Source: Allomuricauda sp. CAU 1633 (lineage in GTDB: Bacteria > Bacteroidota > Bacteroidia > Flavobacteriales > Flavobacteriaceae). Taken from it: a stretch of DNA of 64,000 nt. Shown in pieces: positions 7,638 through 18,282 of this stretch; within the stretch, counting starts at the first letter, position 1, and each line of letters opens with the position of its first letter. The translations under genes and the position numbers were made by a program. Under the pieces are notes generated by a model. The model was not told the DNA's origin. It searched no databases and saw only the letters and a program-made list of their open reading frames with translations. The stretch is taken from the NCBI RefSeq assembly GCF_017313225.1, contig NZ_JAFLNE010000002.1, positions 620,001 through 684,000 on the forward strand, given 5' to 3'.

Positions 7638-10600
7638 TCAATGAACAGGGAATGATTGTGAAAGTAATTCCAATGGTCCCTGGTTGTTGGCAATTACTAT
7701 GTTGAACCCGTTGTCCTTCTTTATCAAACCAAGGGTCTTAACGTCATATCCCATGTTTATCCCACTTTTGGAATAGGGCATTGGGCTAAAACCACATTCA
7801 CCGTCACCCAGCAACAGTAGGCCTATTGAGGCATCATTGCGAGGGGTCTCGATTTCCGACGCGTATAGATTTCCTCCGATGATCACATCGAGAAGGCCAT
7901 CATTGTTGAAGTCCTCGATTAGAATATCATTGATGGGTGACAATTGGGCCATCAAAGGAAGTTGCTTGGAATCGTAGCTGCCTTTCCCTTTATTTTCCAA
8001 TAGGACACTGGCGAAGGACTTTACTGTAAAATGTTGGGACTCCTTAAGGTTTTCCTTGCCATATACGTCTTCCAAAGAAGCTTGGGCAAACGAATTGTAA
8101 TCCTTGAACTTAAGTTGGATTGCCGGTATTTGTTCTGAGGAGCATTGCCGCCCCCTTACCGGATAGAGAACCCCTTCATTGTGATATCCGAGGGCAATAT
8201 CCGTGTTTCCGTTCTCATCAAAATCATTGGCATATAGCTCAAAGGAAGCCTCTGGGGTCGCCTGATATTTATAGTTCAATCCGAGATTGCCGGCAAGAAT
8301 ATCAATATCACCGTCCTTATCAAAATCCGCACCTTCGATACTGGACCACCACCCTGTGGTATCCGCAAAACCAAAATCCGATGTCCTATCGATGAATTTT
8401 CCATTTTCTTGACTATAAATGGTCAAGGGCAACCATTCCCCCACCACAATTAGGTCCGTGGTGCCATTTCCATCAAAATCATTCCAAAGCGCATCGGTGA
8501 CCATGCCGATATCGGCCAACCCAGGGGCCAGTTCACCCGTGGCATCCACAAATTTTGGAACACCTTGGTCCATCTGGTTGACCAACAAGTAGCTTCGACC
8601 TGGATTTGGATAATTCTGTGGTGAGATCCTTCCCCCCACAAAAAGATCGATGTCCCCATCATGATCTATATCTGATGGGATAACACGGGAGCCGCTTCCC
8701 GTGATCTTTGGAAGGATCCCTTCCGATTTCTGAAAAGTCCCATTGAAGTTCAAATATAGCCTGTCCTGGAACATATCCTCATCCGTAAACCCATTGCCTC
8801 CACTGACAACATACAAATCCTGGTTGCCATCATTATTGGCATCAAAGAATAGGGCGCCCAAGTCTTCATATTTTTGGTCCTGTTCCCAGATTCCATGGGT
8901 CAAAACAAAAGTTTCATCAGCTTGCTGTACATACATGGCAGCTGGAAATCCGGCGCCATTTCCGACGTAGATATCATCAAGTCCGTCCCCATTGATATCG
9001 GCAATGGCCATGGCGGGGCCAAAGTTTGATAATTTGTGCGGAAGCAGTACTTGTTTGCCAAAATCGTTGTATGGGTTTTCACTGTGCCAGAAAATCGTGT
9101 CAAATTTCTGATTGGTCAATTGGAACATCTGTTCCATCGGGGCTTCTGATTTTTCCAATTGTTGGTTTTTACCTTTGATAAGGGTCAGGGTTTGGTCCGC
9201 ATTGATGTCCACGGACACTTCCCGGGAACCATCGCCCCAATCCACCATCAATGTGTCGATCCTATTGCTCTTCCCCAAGCCGAAATGAAGCACGGGCTCC
9301 ATAAAGGATTGGAACCCTTTGGTTGGATTCAAATGGAAATATTGGGTCAGGTCGTCACTTACGACCGTTACCTTAGCGCCTATACCCATGTGATTTGGTC
9401 GGTCCGATACCAATTTGATCCTTAGGTAGTGCCCATCCTTGATTTCTGAGGTATTGTTCTGGAACACACGGCACGTATCATCTATATTGTTCACCACCAA
9501 ATCCAAGTCTCCGTCATTGTCCAGGTCACCATAGGCGGCCCCGTTGGAAAACCCTTTGTAGCTCAGTCCCCAATCCTCGTTCACTTTTTTGAACTGCAGG
9601 CCATTGGTATTCTTGAAAATATAATTGTCTATTTTTTCTGAGGGCATCTCATTGACCAAATCGATCAATGAGGCCTTATTTAGATCAACATGGTCTTTTT
9701 CAAGGTTCTTAAAAAAGTCCTTGTTGTTGATTTCCCTGCGGGTTCCGTTGGTGATGAACAAGTCTTTCCAGCCATCATTGTCGAAATCGGCTATCAGGGG
9801 ACCCCAGCTCCAATCCGTTGAGGAAATGCCGGCCATCCATCCAATGTTGCTAAAAATAGGAAGGCCATCGGCACCCATGCCTTGGTTGAGCTGAAAAGAA
9901 TTGTACATGTACTGGTAATGGAACCCATGATTGACCGTGCTCCAAAAAAGACCTACATTCATGCTGGCCATATTGGCCTTTGACCGGCGATTGTCCTCTG
10001 GGGCCATATCCATTTGTACGAGGTCCAATAATCCATCATTGTTCACGTCTTCGGCGTCCGTCCCCATCCCGTAAAACGAAACCTGTTTTGTGGCTTCGTT
10101 CAGCTTATCGGTAAAAGTGCCGTCCCCATTATTGATGTAGAGGTAATCCGGTGTGCTGAAATCATTGGAAACGTAGATGTCGTCCCATCCGTCGTTGTTG
10201 TAATCCGCAATGGAGGAACTCACCGAGAGGCCAAAATTCAATAAACCGGACTTTTCGGTAACATTGGTAAATGTACCATCGCCGTTGTTGGTGTACAAAT
10301 GATCGCTTTTTGCCATATCTGGGCGGTTTATCATCATTCGATATACCGTATTGGCCGTTTTAAAGTCCGTTATCGGGTAATTGATGACGAATAAATCCAG
10401 ATCTCCGTCTTTGTCATAGTCAAAAAATGTGGATTGTATGGATTGGCCGATGTCGTTTATGCCATATTCTTCGGCCCTTTCCGAAAAAGTCAGATCCCCA
10501 TTGTTGACATAGAGTTGATTGCTTTTGTTCCCATTTTTTCCTGAAACACTGAGATAGATGTCCAAGTGGCCATCATTGTTGATATCCACAAGGCTCACAC

Positions 10601-10958
10601 CTGTATACCACCTGGAATCACCGCTGATTCCTGAAGTTTGGGTAATGTCCTCGAATTTCATTCCCCCCTTGTTCAGGTAAAGCTTGTTCTCCACCATATT
10701 TCCGGTGAGGAAAATATCGGCAAGGCCGTCATTGTTGATGTCGCCAATGGCAGTGCCGCCACCCATATACATATACTGGAACGTAAAGTAATTTAAGGAA
10801 TCACTCTCCGTTAATTGGTTGGTGAATGTAATTCCGGTGGATGCACTGTCAAGCAAGGTAAACCTTTTTATTTCGCTCTTAGGATTTTGATGCGTGCAAG
10901 CTGACAGAAAAATGGACATTGCCAGAAAGAGAAGGCTTTTAATCAGGGTCTTGATCAT
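7638..10958 (-). CDS. Large FG-GAP/VCBS repeat lipoprotein with ASPIC/UnbV domain
   Basis: 1106 residues. The signal SLLFLAMSIFLSAC is a lipobox. Many FG-GAP/VCBS repeats with calcium-type loops follow (DINNDGLADIF, DINNDGHLDIY, DYDKDGDLDLF, DFDNDGWKDLF, DLDNDGDLDLV and more) in an integrin-like propeller arrangement. Around residues 500-570 is an ASPIC/UnbV domain (GIGAKVTVVSDD, HFGLGKSNRIDTLMVDW). A second propeller set fills the C-terminal half. A close paralogue lies at 30211-33513, also next to a susD. Such proteins accompany SusC/D systems in marine flavobacteria; a surface glycan-binding or accessory role is inferred, not shown. Confidence 0.88.
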   Translation of the reverse strand: MIKTLIKSLLFLAMSIFLSACTHQNPKSEIKRFTLLDSASTGITFTNQLTESDSLNYFTFQYMYMGGGTAIGDINNDGLADIFLTGNMVENKLYLNKGGMKFEDITQTSGISGDSRWYTGVSLVDINNDGHLDIYLSVSGKNGNKSNQLYVNNGDLTFSERAEEYGINDIGQSIQSTFFDYDKDGDLDLFVINYPITDFKTANTVYRMMINRPDMAKSDHLYTNNGDGTFTNVTEKSGLLNFGLSVSSSIADYNNDGWDDIYVSNDFSTPDYLYINNGDGTFTDKLNEATKQVSFYGMGTDAEDVNNDGLLDLVQMDMAPEDNRRSKANMASMNVGLFWSTVNHGFHYQYMYNSFQLNQGMGADGLPIFSNIGWMAGISSTDWSWGPLIADFDNDGWKDLFITNGTRREINNKDFFKNLEKDHVDLNKASLIDLVNEMPSEKIDNYIFKNTNGLQFKKVNEDWGLSYKGFSNGAAYGDLDNDGDLDLVVNNIDDTCRVFQNNTSEIKDGHYLRIKLVSDRPNHMGIGAKVTVVSDDLTQYFHLNPTKGFQSFMEPVLHFGLGKSNRIDTLMVDWGDGSREVSVDINADQTLTLIKGKNQQLEKSEAPMEQMFQLTNQKFDTIFWHSENPYNDFGKQVLLPHKLSNFGPAMAIADINGDGLDDIYVGNGAGFPAAMYVQQADETFVLTHGIWEQDQKYEDLGALFFDANNDGNQDLYVVSGGNGFTDEDMFQDRLYLNFNGTFQKSEGILPKITGSGSRVIPSDIDHDGDIDLFVGGRISPQNYPNPGRSYLLVNQMDQGVPKFVDATGELAPGLADIGMVTDALWNDFDGNGTTDLIVVGEWLPLTIYSQENGKFIDRTSDFGFADTTGWWSSIEGADFDKDGDIDILAGNLGLNYKYQATPEASFELYANDFDENGNTDIALGYHNEGVLYPVRGRQCSSEQIPAIQLKFKDYNSFAQASLEDVYGKENLKESQHFTVKSFASVLLENKGKGSYDSKQLPLMAQLSPINDILIEDFNNDGLLDVIIGGNLYASEIETPRNDASIGLLLLGDGECGFSPMPYSKSGINMGYDVKTLGLIKKDNGFNIVIANNQGPLELLSQSFPVH

Positions 10959-11060
10959 AATATGGACAAAATGTTTTTAAGTGATTCACTTTCTATACCA
11001 TTCTATGGTATTTGTAAGGAAGTTTTTGGAAATGTCATGATTTGGCCCATACCATTGCTT

Positions 11061-12464
11061 CTAAACAAATTTCATCGCCTCTGGATCCCAATGTATTATT
11101 TTTTGCTCAAAATAACTTTTGTTGGCCCCTAGGGCAGCGGCAGCGGCACGGAACCCAAAAACAGCATCTTCCACTACGGTACTGCCCGTGCGCATGGAAT
11201 CGAAAAAGTTTGAAAAATGGTTCTCATGATCACTATAGTTGTTACTGATCCTGAACTCCATTTCCCCACTTTCCGCAACATTGGCCGGAGGAGTGGGATA
11301 TTTTTGTTTGTACCATTTTTCGAATTCCCGTTGATTGGCCTCGTCAAACGTATCGAATGAGTCCCAACCATCGTATCCTGGTTGATCGGATACTTTGCTC
11401 CGGGTGACCCTGACGGAGTTCCCGCCAACCGTCATGACCCCTTCGGTGCCGACCAATCGGATTCTTCCCCCGCCACCTCCACCATCGATGAAGTTAACGC
11501 GGATCTGCATATTGAACGCGGGGTGGTTTTTGCTCTCAGGATAATCATAACACCCAATCATGACATCGGGAACGTCACGACCATCCTTCCAATAGCGCAA
11601 TCCTCCCGTAGTGTACATTTTGGAGGGTCCCGAGGAGCCGATAACATAGTGGATGCCCGAAAATAGGTGGATGAACAGGTCTCCGGCCACACCGGTGCCA
11701 TAATCCTGATAGTTGCGCCATCTAAAAAAGCGGATGGGATCAAAGGCAATCTTTGGGGCATCTCCCAAAAAGCGCTCCCAGTCAATGGTGTCCGGTGAGG
11801 CATCCAATGGTATGGAATAATTCCAGGCACCAAGGTTCGATTGACGATCGTTCCAGGTTTCGGCCAGCACCAATTCGCCTATTGCACCATCTTCGTACAG
11901 TTCCTTTGCTTTTTTATAGACCAAAGAACTTACCCGTTGACTGCCCACTTGGAACACTTTGTTGTTCTTCCTTTGGTTTTCAATGACGGCCCATCCTTCC
12001 TCGATGTTGTGCACCATCGGTTTCTCACAATAAACAGCTTTGCCGTGGTCCATGGCATCCATGGAAATCCGATCGTGCCAATGATCGGGAGTTGCTATGA
12101 TGACCGCATCAATATCGCGCCTATTTAAAACTTCCATGTAATCATTTGTGGTGAATATATCCTTGCCAAAGACTTCTTTGGCATGTTTTAGCCTTCCTTC
12201 GTAGAGATCACAAGCTGCCACTAGTTTTGTTCCCGGTGTGGCCAAGGCTGCACGGGTATCATTGAACCCTTGGATGCCCATTCCAATGGTCGCTATTTGG
12301 ATGGTATCGTTAGGGGTGTATTTTCTTTGGGGCTCATTGATGGCAAAATAGGGTCTGTCCTTTGAATTTCCCAATATCAAAGTGGGAGTCGTACCGGCCA
12401 ACAATGCGGTTCCCGATAGCTTTTTTATAAAAGACCTTCTTTGGTTTGAACTTGTTTTTTTCAT
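11061..12464 (-). CDS. Gfo/Idh/MocA-family oxidoreductase, Tat-exported
   Basis: 467 residues. The start SNQRRSFIKKLSGTALLAG is a twin-arginine signal, as expected for an enzyme exported with its bound NAD(P). The Rossmann part reads IATIGMGIQGFNDTRAAL, LVAACDLYEGR, DAVIIATPDHWH and the family signature YCEKPM; the C-terminal half is the alpha/beta substrate domain. Tat-exported members act on glycosides, for example NAD-dependent glycosidases and 3-keto-glycoside oxidoreductases. It lies between susD 1 and the FG-GAP/UnbV gene on the same strand. A terminator (12563-12598) separates it from susD, so it may have its own promoter. Confidence 0.88.
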   Translation of the reverse strand: MKKTSSNQRRSFIKKLSGTALLAGTTPTLILGNSKDRPYFAINEPQRKYTPNDTIQIATIGMGIQGFNDTRAALATPGTKLVAACDLYEGRLKHAKEVFGKDIFTTNDYMEVLNRRDIDAVIIATPDHWHDRISMDAMDHGKAVYCEKPMVHNIEEGWAVIENQRKNNKVFQVGSQRVSSLVYKKAKELYEDGAIGELVLAETWNDRQSNLGAWNYSIPLDASPDTIDWERFLGDAPKIAFDPIRFFRWRNYQDYGTGVAGDLFIHLFSGIHYVIGSSGPSKMYTTGGLRYWKDGRDVPDVMIGCYDYPESKNHPAFNMQIRVNFIDGGGGGGRIRLVGTEGVMTVGGNSVRVTRSKVSDQPGYDGWDSFDTFDEANQREFEKWYKQKYPTPPANVAESGEMEFRISNNYSDHENHFSNFFDSMRTGSTVVEDAVFGFRAAAAALGANKSYFEQKIIHWDPEAMKFV

Positions 12465-12562
12465 TGTTCGTTGTTTTTTCGAATCAAAATTTTAGTTGCC
12501 TTTCACATGAAAATGGTTGCTTTTGGAACCCTTCCGATTCCCGGTGAATTTTTATCGATAAA

Positions 12563-12598
12563 ACCAAAGGGTGCAATTCCCGACTGGCACCCTTTGGT
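12563..12598 (-). terminator. Intrinsic terminator after susD 1
   Basis: A 12-bp perfect stem (ACCAAAGGGTGC / GCACCCTTTGGT) with a 12-base loop; read on the minus strand it is followed by TTTTATCG. It stands 27 bp past the susD stop codon. Confidence 0.8.
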
Positions 12599-12624
12599 AT
12601 GAATGAAGGTAGTGATACTTGTTT

Positions 12625-14298
12625 TTATTGCCATTCTGGATTTTGCTCCAATACACCATTGCTCAAATCTATGGCTTCTATGGGTATTGGAAAAACACTG
12701 TGCTTCGGCAATACGGGAATGCCAAGGTCTATACCCGGAATGGTTCGTTCTTCGTTGGGGAAATAAGTGTTCATGGTGGATTCCAGTACCCCCCAACGTG
12801 CCAAATCAAAGTATCTGTGACCCTCCATGCCCAATTCAAGTCTTCTTTCAAAACGAACGGCTTTCCTGGCGAAGGCTTGATCGGGAAATGAAACATAAGG
12901 TTCTACTTGATAGTCTGTTGGGTTCACGCCTTCCACCGTGGGGACATAGGTCATGTTCTTGGCCCTGTTCCGGACTCGGTTCACATAGTCAAGTGCAGTA
13001 TCCAGATCACCGGTTTCCACAGCGGCCTCGGCGGCCATCAACAATACATCCGCATAACGTATGACATTGTAATTTATGCCAGAGCGATCTTGGCCCCATG
13101 GTCCTCCCGTGGACCGTGCTTCCGGTTCCGAGGCCCTGTACGTGTTTTTGGCCGCTAAATAAGGTCCCCCTGCGGATTGCACCCTTACCCAATCGAAGCC
13201 TGGATTTCTTCCAAACCCGTTGAAATCAATGTCCCGTCTTCCAACGGTATAGTCCAATCTGGGATCTAAAGGTCCACTATGAACCGTAAAGGGCTCATCG
13301 GAAGCAATGCCCTGGTCATTGGTGACATCCGTTTGGTTCCATGTGTCCAATAGAGGCAGACCTGACATATCTGTTTGAAAGGAGTTTACAAGGTCCTGTG
13401 AAGGTTGAAAAAAGCCACAGCAGGTATTCAAAGGTCCACCACCCGGATGGTTAAGTGCACCTCCCCGGTTACCATTGAAGGAATCCCCACTATCGTTGAA
13501 GAATTGGATGCTAAAGACTGCCTCCACTCCATTTTCCCCACGAAGGTTGAAGTTGTCCACATATTCGGTATGGAGCCCGTAAGGCCCATTGTTGATTACA
13601 TCCTGGAGCACGGCTAGTGCCTCGGTGAATTTTTCTTGATAAAGATAAGCTTTGCCCAAATACGCCTTGGCGGCCCAACTATTGGCCCTTCCTACTTCGC
13701 CACTCACTTCTGGTAGGTTATCTATGGCCGCTTGGAAATCCTCTTCGATTTTATCCCATATTGGTCCTGGGTTCGGTTTATTGGGATCGTTGAGGTCCTC
13801 TTCGCTCAAAAATGGAATGTTCCGAAAGGTACGTTGCAGTTCAAAATTAAAATGCGCCCGTAGAAACCTTGCCTCTGCAATCTGTTGGGTGAGATCCACA
13901 CCTTCGATAACTGCCGCCTGGGCAAGAACGGCATTGGCGCGGTTGACTCCAGCAAACGGTCCGACCCATTCGTCCCTAATGTAAGGGTTGTTGGTGGCCC
14001 AGTCGAAGTGTTCCAACAAATAAAGCTCATTTTGGTCACCATTGGTGGCTCCTTTGTGGGCATCGTCAGATACCACATCAAACCACCAGTTATCACCACT
14101 TGATCTGTAATCCTGGGTAAGACCGAATCGAAATCCATCGAGCATGGAATAGGCCCCGATCAAAAGAAGGTCGACCCCCTGTTCGTTTGCCAATGCATCG
14201 GAATTAAGACTTCCCTTGGGTGCAATGTCCGTGAAACTTTCAGAACATGAAAGAAGTATTAAGAAAACGCAAAGTGTTTTGACTATTGTTTTTTTCAT
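12625..14298 (-). CDS. SusD-like outer-membrane glycan-binding lipoprotein (pair 1)
   Basis: 557 residues with lipobox VFLILLSC. It has the SusD/RagB layout: N-terminal half with helical TPR-like segments (AEARFLRAHFNFELQRTF, AAKAYLGKAYLYQEKFTEALAVL), and a C-terminal RagB/SusD part (NVIRYADVLLMAAEAAVETG, YVNRVRNRA, ERRLELGMEGHRYFDLARWG, VFPIPIEAIDLS, LEQNPEW). It binds oligosaccharide at the cell surface and caps its SusC partner, whose gene ends 26 bp upstream. The length is usual for the family. The ligand cannot be named, but the neighbouring genes suggest a sugar handled by oxidoreductases. Confidence 0.95.
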   Translation of the reverse strand: MKKTIVKTLCVFLILLSCSESFTDIAPKGSLNSDALANEQGVDLLLIGAYSMLDGFRFGLTQDYRSSGDNWWFDVVSDDAHKGATNGDQNELYLLEHFDWATNNPYIRDEWVGPFAGVNRANAVLAQAAVIEGVDLTQQIAEARFLRAHFNFELQRTFRNIPFLSEEDLNDPNKPNPGPIWDKIEEDFQAAIDNLPEVSGEVGRANSWAAKAYLGKAYLYQEKFTEALAVLQDVINNGPYGLHTEYVDNFNLRGENGVEAVFSIQFFNDSGDSFNGNRGGALNHPGGGPLNTCCGFFQPSQDLVNSFQTDMSGLPLLDTWNQTDVTNDQGIASDEPFTVHSGPLDPRLDYTVGRRDIDFNGFGRNPGFDWVRVQSAGGPYLAAKNTYRASEPEARSTGGPWGQDRSGINYNVIRYADVLLMAAEAAVETGDLDTALDYVNRVRNRAKNMTYVPTVEGVNPTDYQVEPYVSFPDQAFARKAVRFERRLELGMEGHRYFDLARWGVLESTMNTYFPNEERTIPGIDLGIPVLPKHSVFPIPIEAIDLSNGVLEQNPEWQ

Positions 14299-14323
14299 TT
14301 TAGTGAGTTTTTAAAAGTTATGT

Positions 14324-17300
14324 TCAGAAGTTGAAGTTCAAGCCTAAAATGTATGTTCTAGGTTGTGGAAATCGTCCATCATCAACTCCTATGGTTAGAT
14401 CACCCGCAGGGGGATTCGGATCATCTCCAGCGGCAGTTTGGCCAATTTCAGGTTCGGAACCGTTATAATCCGTTATTGTGAAAAGATTTGTTCCTTGTAC
14501 ATAGACCCTGGCATTGGTGATGCTCAAGCTGGGAATTTCAAAGTTGTACCCAATCTGAATGTTCCGCAGACGTAGGTAGGATCCATCCTCTACAAAATAA
14601 GAGTTTGGTTGGGATTCATTGTTCCTGATACTGGTGCTGAGAGCCGGAAGGCTTGCATCAGTATTGTTCGGTGTCCAAGAATCCAAAACCCTTACACTTC
14701 TGTTACTGTTCAGAAATGTTGGAAAATCGCTCTCTATTTTAGCGAAATGGTATAGTTCGTTTCCATGGACCCCTTGAAGGAATAGGGTCATAAAGAAATC
14801 CTTGTAGCTCAAATTGGCATTTATCCCATAGGTGAAATCTGGATGTGGATTTCCTAGAATGGTCCGGTCATCATCATTGATCACCCCGTTTCCATCAATA
14901 TCACGGTACCTAAACCTACCAACACCGTCCTCAGCAGTGGCAAATCCTTGATCGGGAGCACTGGACACTTCATTGGCGTTCTGGAAAATTCCAATAACGT
15001 CACGTCCAAAATAGTAGGAGATGGGCTGTCCACTACTACTTCTTGTAATTGTCCCTGATCTAAATACAGATCCGTTCAAAAATGCATCGGGGTTGTTACT
15101 GTTGACCTTTACAAGCTCATTCTTATAAGCTGAAACGTTCAATCCAATATCCCATTTTAATTGGGAAGTTTGGTCAGGGTTGAAATAGTTGATGGAGAAA
15201 TCAACCCCTTTGTTGTTCACTTCACCCGCATTAATAAAGGCGGGATTGGCATCAATGGATGTTGTTGGCAATGGGCTCGCTATGATCATATCCTTTGTGG
15301 TGTTGTTGAAGTAATCCACAGATATGCTCAGGTTGTCATCAAAGAACCGGGTGTCCAAACCAATGTTGAACTGATTGGAACGTTCCCATTTTAAATCCTG
15401 GTTCCCCAAGGAGGAGAGAATGGCACCCGTTGCTACGGAAGCACCACTTATGGGATAAAACCCCACCTCCTGTTGAGCCTCTAAGATGTTGACATCTGGG
15501 TTTGGTACTGGAATATCCTGATTTCCAAGTTGGCCATAGGATGCCCTTAGTTTTAAGTAGGACAGCCAAGAATCATCGGGCATGAAGTCTTCCTCACTGA
15601 CGACCCAACCAACACTGGTTGACGGAAAAAGACCGGTATTGTTTCCTTCTGCAAAACGTGATGTTTTATCGTGCCTCAATGAAATTGAAGCCAAGTATTT
15701 GTTCTTATAGGAATAATTTGCATTAAACAGGAAAGAAAACAATGTACTGGCCTCCCAGCGACTGTCGATTATGGATGGCGTGCCCGTTCCAGCTCCCAAA
15801 ATGAAGAAATCAGTGTCCTCCAAAAGGAAATTCTGAACTCGTGTCGAGGTTATCCTAAAATCCTCCTTAACAGCTTCAACACCGCCCAATAGTTGGATAT
15901 TGTGCTCACCAAAATCTTTATCCCATCGCAAGGTGTTGCTCCATATCCAAGATATGGAACGGCTCTGGGTCTCTGTGAGCGCATTGGTCTTTGGTTCAGG
16001 AGCTTCGGGATTGGCCCTTGCAATATCATTTGTCAAATTGTCCACCACGTTGAATCCAAAAGTTGATTTGGCGGTGAAACCATCCAAGAACTTTACTTCG
16101 GTGTAAACATCCCCAATGAGGCGCAATGCCCGGTCGAAATTATCCTTCCCACGAATCAATTCCGCTACCGGATTGGATACGTTGCTCAGACCCGCTGCTG
16201 TTGAGGGCCCACCACCGGCAAAGTTCCCGGCTTCATCATATATGGGGACCAATGGGGGCATGCGCTGGGCATTTCCCACTTGGTTTTGGGCGAGCTGATC
16301 GGTGAAAGAGGCACTTAAATGTTCACCGACACGGACATTGTCCAGAATATCGAATTCTGTATTGATCCTGGTAACGATCCGTTCAAAGCCCGTGTGCAAT
16401 TGTATCCCTTCTGTATTTTGATATCCCACGGACATCAGATAACGACTTTTTTGATTACCTCCACTGACGGATAGGTCATAGTTTTGGATAATACCTGTTT
16501 GGAATATCTCGTCCAGCCAACGGGTGTCACCACTACGGGTAATTTTGTTGTCATTCATGTCATAGGGCATGGTATCAGTTCCCCTTATGAATTCTGGGAT
16601 AGTGGCGGTAGGGCCATTGCCATATTGGGGGTGGGTCGGGGTGACCCCATCATTGTTGAAGCTTTCCCAAAGCACGTCACCCAATTGTTGTGCATTAAGG
16701 ACATCCTGGGTTTTGGCCACAGTTTGAAAGCCGACATAGGAGCTAAAGCTAATGGAGGGCTTTTCATCCCTAGACCCCGATTTTGTGGTGACAATGACAA
16801 CACCATTGGAAGCCCTTGCCCCATATATGGCAGCAGAGGCATCCTTGAGGACGTTAATGGACTGTATATCATTGGGGTTGATCTGGCCTAAGATATTGGC
16901 ATCCGTGGTCTGCATGCCATCGATGACCAATAACGGGCCATTCTCATTGGTGGTACCAAAACCCCTGATTCGGATCAATGGGGTACTTCCCGGTTGTCCG
17001 CCACCAACGACATGTACACCTGAAGCCCTACCTTGGAGTGCCTGTCCCGCATTTTGTATCGGAACATCCAAGGCTTCCTCAGTATCAACTTGTACCATAG
17101 CTCCTGTGACCGTGGCCTTGGATTGCGTGGTATAACCAGTAATGACCACTTCATCCAATTGCCTTGCATCTTCCTGTAAAGTAACATCAATGGTTGAATT
17201 TCCATTTATGGCAATTTCCTGACTGGTAAACCCAATGTATGAAAAGACCAAAATGGCATCGCTGCCGGCCTCAATGGTATAGTTGCCATCAAAATCCGCT

Positions 17301-17545
17301 GTTGTGCCATTGGTGGTCCCCTTTACAATTACATTGGCACCAGGTAAGGGCATTCCACTGTCATCGGTCACCGTTCCGGTAATGGTCAGCTGAAGAACAG
17401 AATTTTTGGGACTCTCGACCCGGTTTTCAAAATTGGCCCATGTGACTTGCGTACATAGACAAATAATCATTGATAGGAGCCAAATGGTTTTGGGCAACCT
17501 TTTTTCTTTGGGCCCTATCCGATGATAGACATTTTTTTGATCCAT
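14324..17545 (-). CDS. SusC-like TonB-dependent transporter (pair 1)
   Basis: 1073 residues. After an N-terminal segment with one hydrophobic stretch (TIWLLSMIICLCTQVTWA) comes a carboxypeptidase-like domain (ITGTVTDDSGMPLPGANVIV), a TonB-box region (QLDEVVITGYTTQ), a plug (INVLKDASAAIYGARASNGVVIVTTK, the SusC signature) and a long beta-barrel ending in ILGLNFNF. It imports glycan fragments across the outer membrane with TonB energy. First gene of the susC-susD unit; about 740 bp of gene-free DNA lie upstream. The N-terminal extension before the signal core is slightly longer than usual. Confidence 0.95.
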   Translation of the reverse strand: MDQKNVYHRIGPKEKRLPKTIWLLSMIICLCTQVTWANFENRVESPKNSVLQLTITGTVTDDSGMPLPGANVIVKGTTNGTTADFDGNYTIEAGSDAILVFSYIGFTSQEIAINGNSTIDVTLQEDARQLDEVVITGYTTQSKATVTGAMVQVDTEEALDVPIQNAGQALQGRASGVHVVGGGQPGSTPLIRIRGFGTTNENGPLLVIDGMQTTDANILGQINPNDIQSINVLKDASAAIYGARASNGVVIVTTKSGSRDEKPSISFSSYVGFQTVAKTQDVLNAQQLGDVLWESFNNDGVTPTHPQYGNGPTATIPEFIRGTDTMPYDMNDNKITRSGDTRWLDEIFQTGIIQNYDLSVSGGNQKSRYLMSVGYQNTEGIQLHTGFERIVTRINTEFDILDNVRVGEHLSASFTDQLAQNQVGNAQRMPPLVPIYDEAGNFAGGGPSTAAGLSNVSNPVAELIRGKDNFDRALRLIGDVYTEVKFLDGFTAKSTFGFNVVDNLTNDIARANPEAPEPKTNALTETQSRSISWIWSNTLRWDKDFGEHNIQLLGGVEAVKEDFRITSTRVQNFLLEDTDFFILGAGTGTPSIIDSRWEASTLFSFLFNANYSYKNKYLASISLRHDKTSRFAEGNNTGLFPSTSVGWVVSEEDFMPDDSWLSYLKLRASYGQLGNQDIPVPNPDVNILEAQQEVGFYPISGASVATGAILSSLGNQDLKWERSNQFNIGLDTRFFDDNLSISVDYFNNTTKDMIIASPLPTTSIDANPAFINAGEVNNKGVDFSINYFNPDQTSQLKWDIGLNVSAYKNELVKVNSNNPDAFLNGSVFRSGTITRSSSGQPISYYFGRDVIGIFQNANEVSSAPDQGFATAEDGVGRFRYRDIDGNGVINDDDRTILGNPHPDFTYGINANLSYKDFFMTLFLQGVHGNELYHFAKIESDFPTFLNSNRSVRVLDSWTPNNTDASLPALSTSIRNNESQPNSYFVEDGSYLRLRNIQIGYNFEIPSLSITNARVYVQGTNLFTITDYNGSEPEIGQTAAGDDPNPPAGDLTIGVDDGRFPQPRTYILGLNFNF

Positions 17546-18282
17546 AATGATTTCAGTTTGTTAGTTAATTAAGGTTTAAAATGAAGTGCCATTGCCAATC
17601 CACTGGATATGATTTCAAAGGGTTGGTAGAACTTCATAGCGTTAGATAATGTGAAAGTAACCGTAGTCTATCCGGATAAGGTCGAATAACAGTTTTAAGA
17701 AGTCGAATTATTATCACGATTCATTTAAAAAATGTAAATATTTGATAATGAGATATATGTAATAATTATTTAGAATCCCAGAATAGGTACTTATGGTGTG
17801 ATTGGGTCAATTACCGGAAGTTAATTTCTGTAGCAAAATAGTTGTTGAAGGAAATTTCCCATACGTTTTTCGTTTCCCTTTTCTTGCTCCCCTGGGAAAA
17901 TTATGTATGAAGCAATGGGTATTTGGGAGAGTTATTTCTTGTATCAACATCGAAACATTAATGGTGCACAAGCACAAAATATATCCCAACGATCTATATT
18001 CCTTTCGTGGGTTCTTGTCACTCAATGCCAATGGTATTGCTCGATATGGAAAGTAATCCTCCACTTCCTGTATTGCAAGGAAGAGCAGAACTTATCCGAT
18101 CCCCTAATCCATTTAATCCCTAATACTATTGGAGTGATTTATATATGGAATAGGGTAGTAACTCGTGTTAAACGAGATCGGTCCCTTTATTTCATAAGGG
18201 ACCAATAAGGTTATTGGGGATTTATGGAAGGAGTTCTTCATATGGGCTGATGTTTCGGTATGGCCCCACTTGACTTGGTTGA
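17546..18282. other. Intergenic region upstream of susC 1
   Basis: About 740 bp without a gene. It must hold the promoter for susC 1 (minus strand) and the end of the cytochrome transcript. Two short hairpins sit at 18162-18176 (CTCGT/ACGAG) and 18180-18203 (GGTCCCTT/AAGGGACC), without a T-tract on either side. No TAnnTTTG box was found near susC. Confidence 0.45.

Noticed and set aside
18162-18203. Two hairpins downstream of the di-haem cytochrome gene
   Set aside because: Short stems and no T run on the minus strand, so not called as a terminator.
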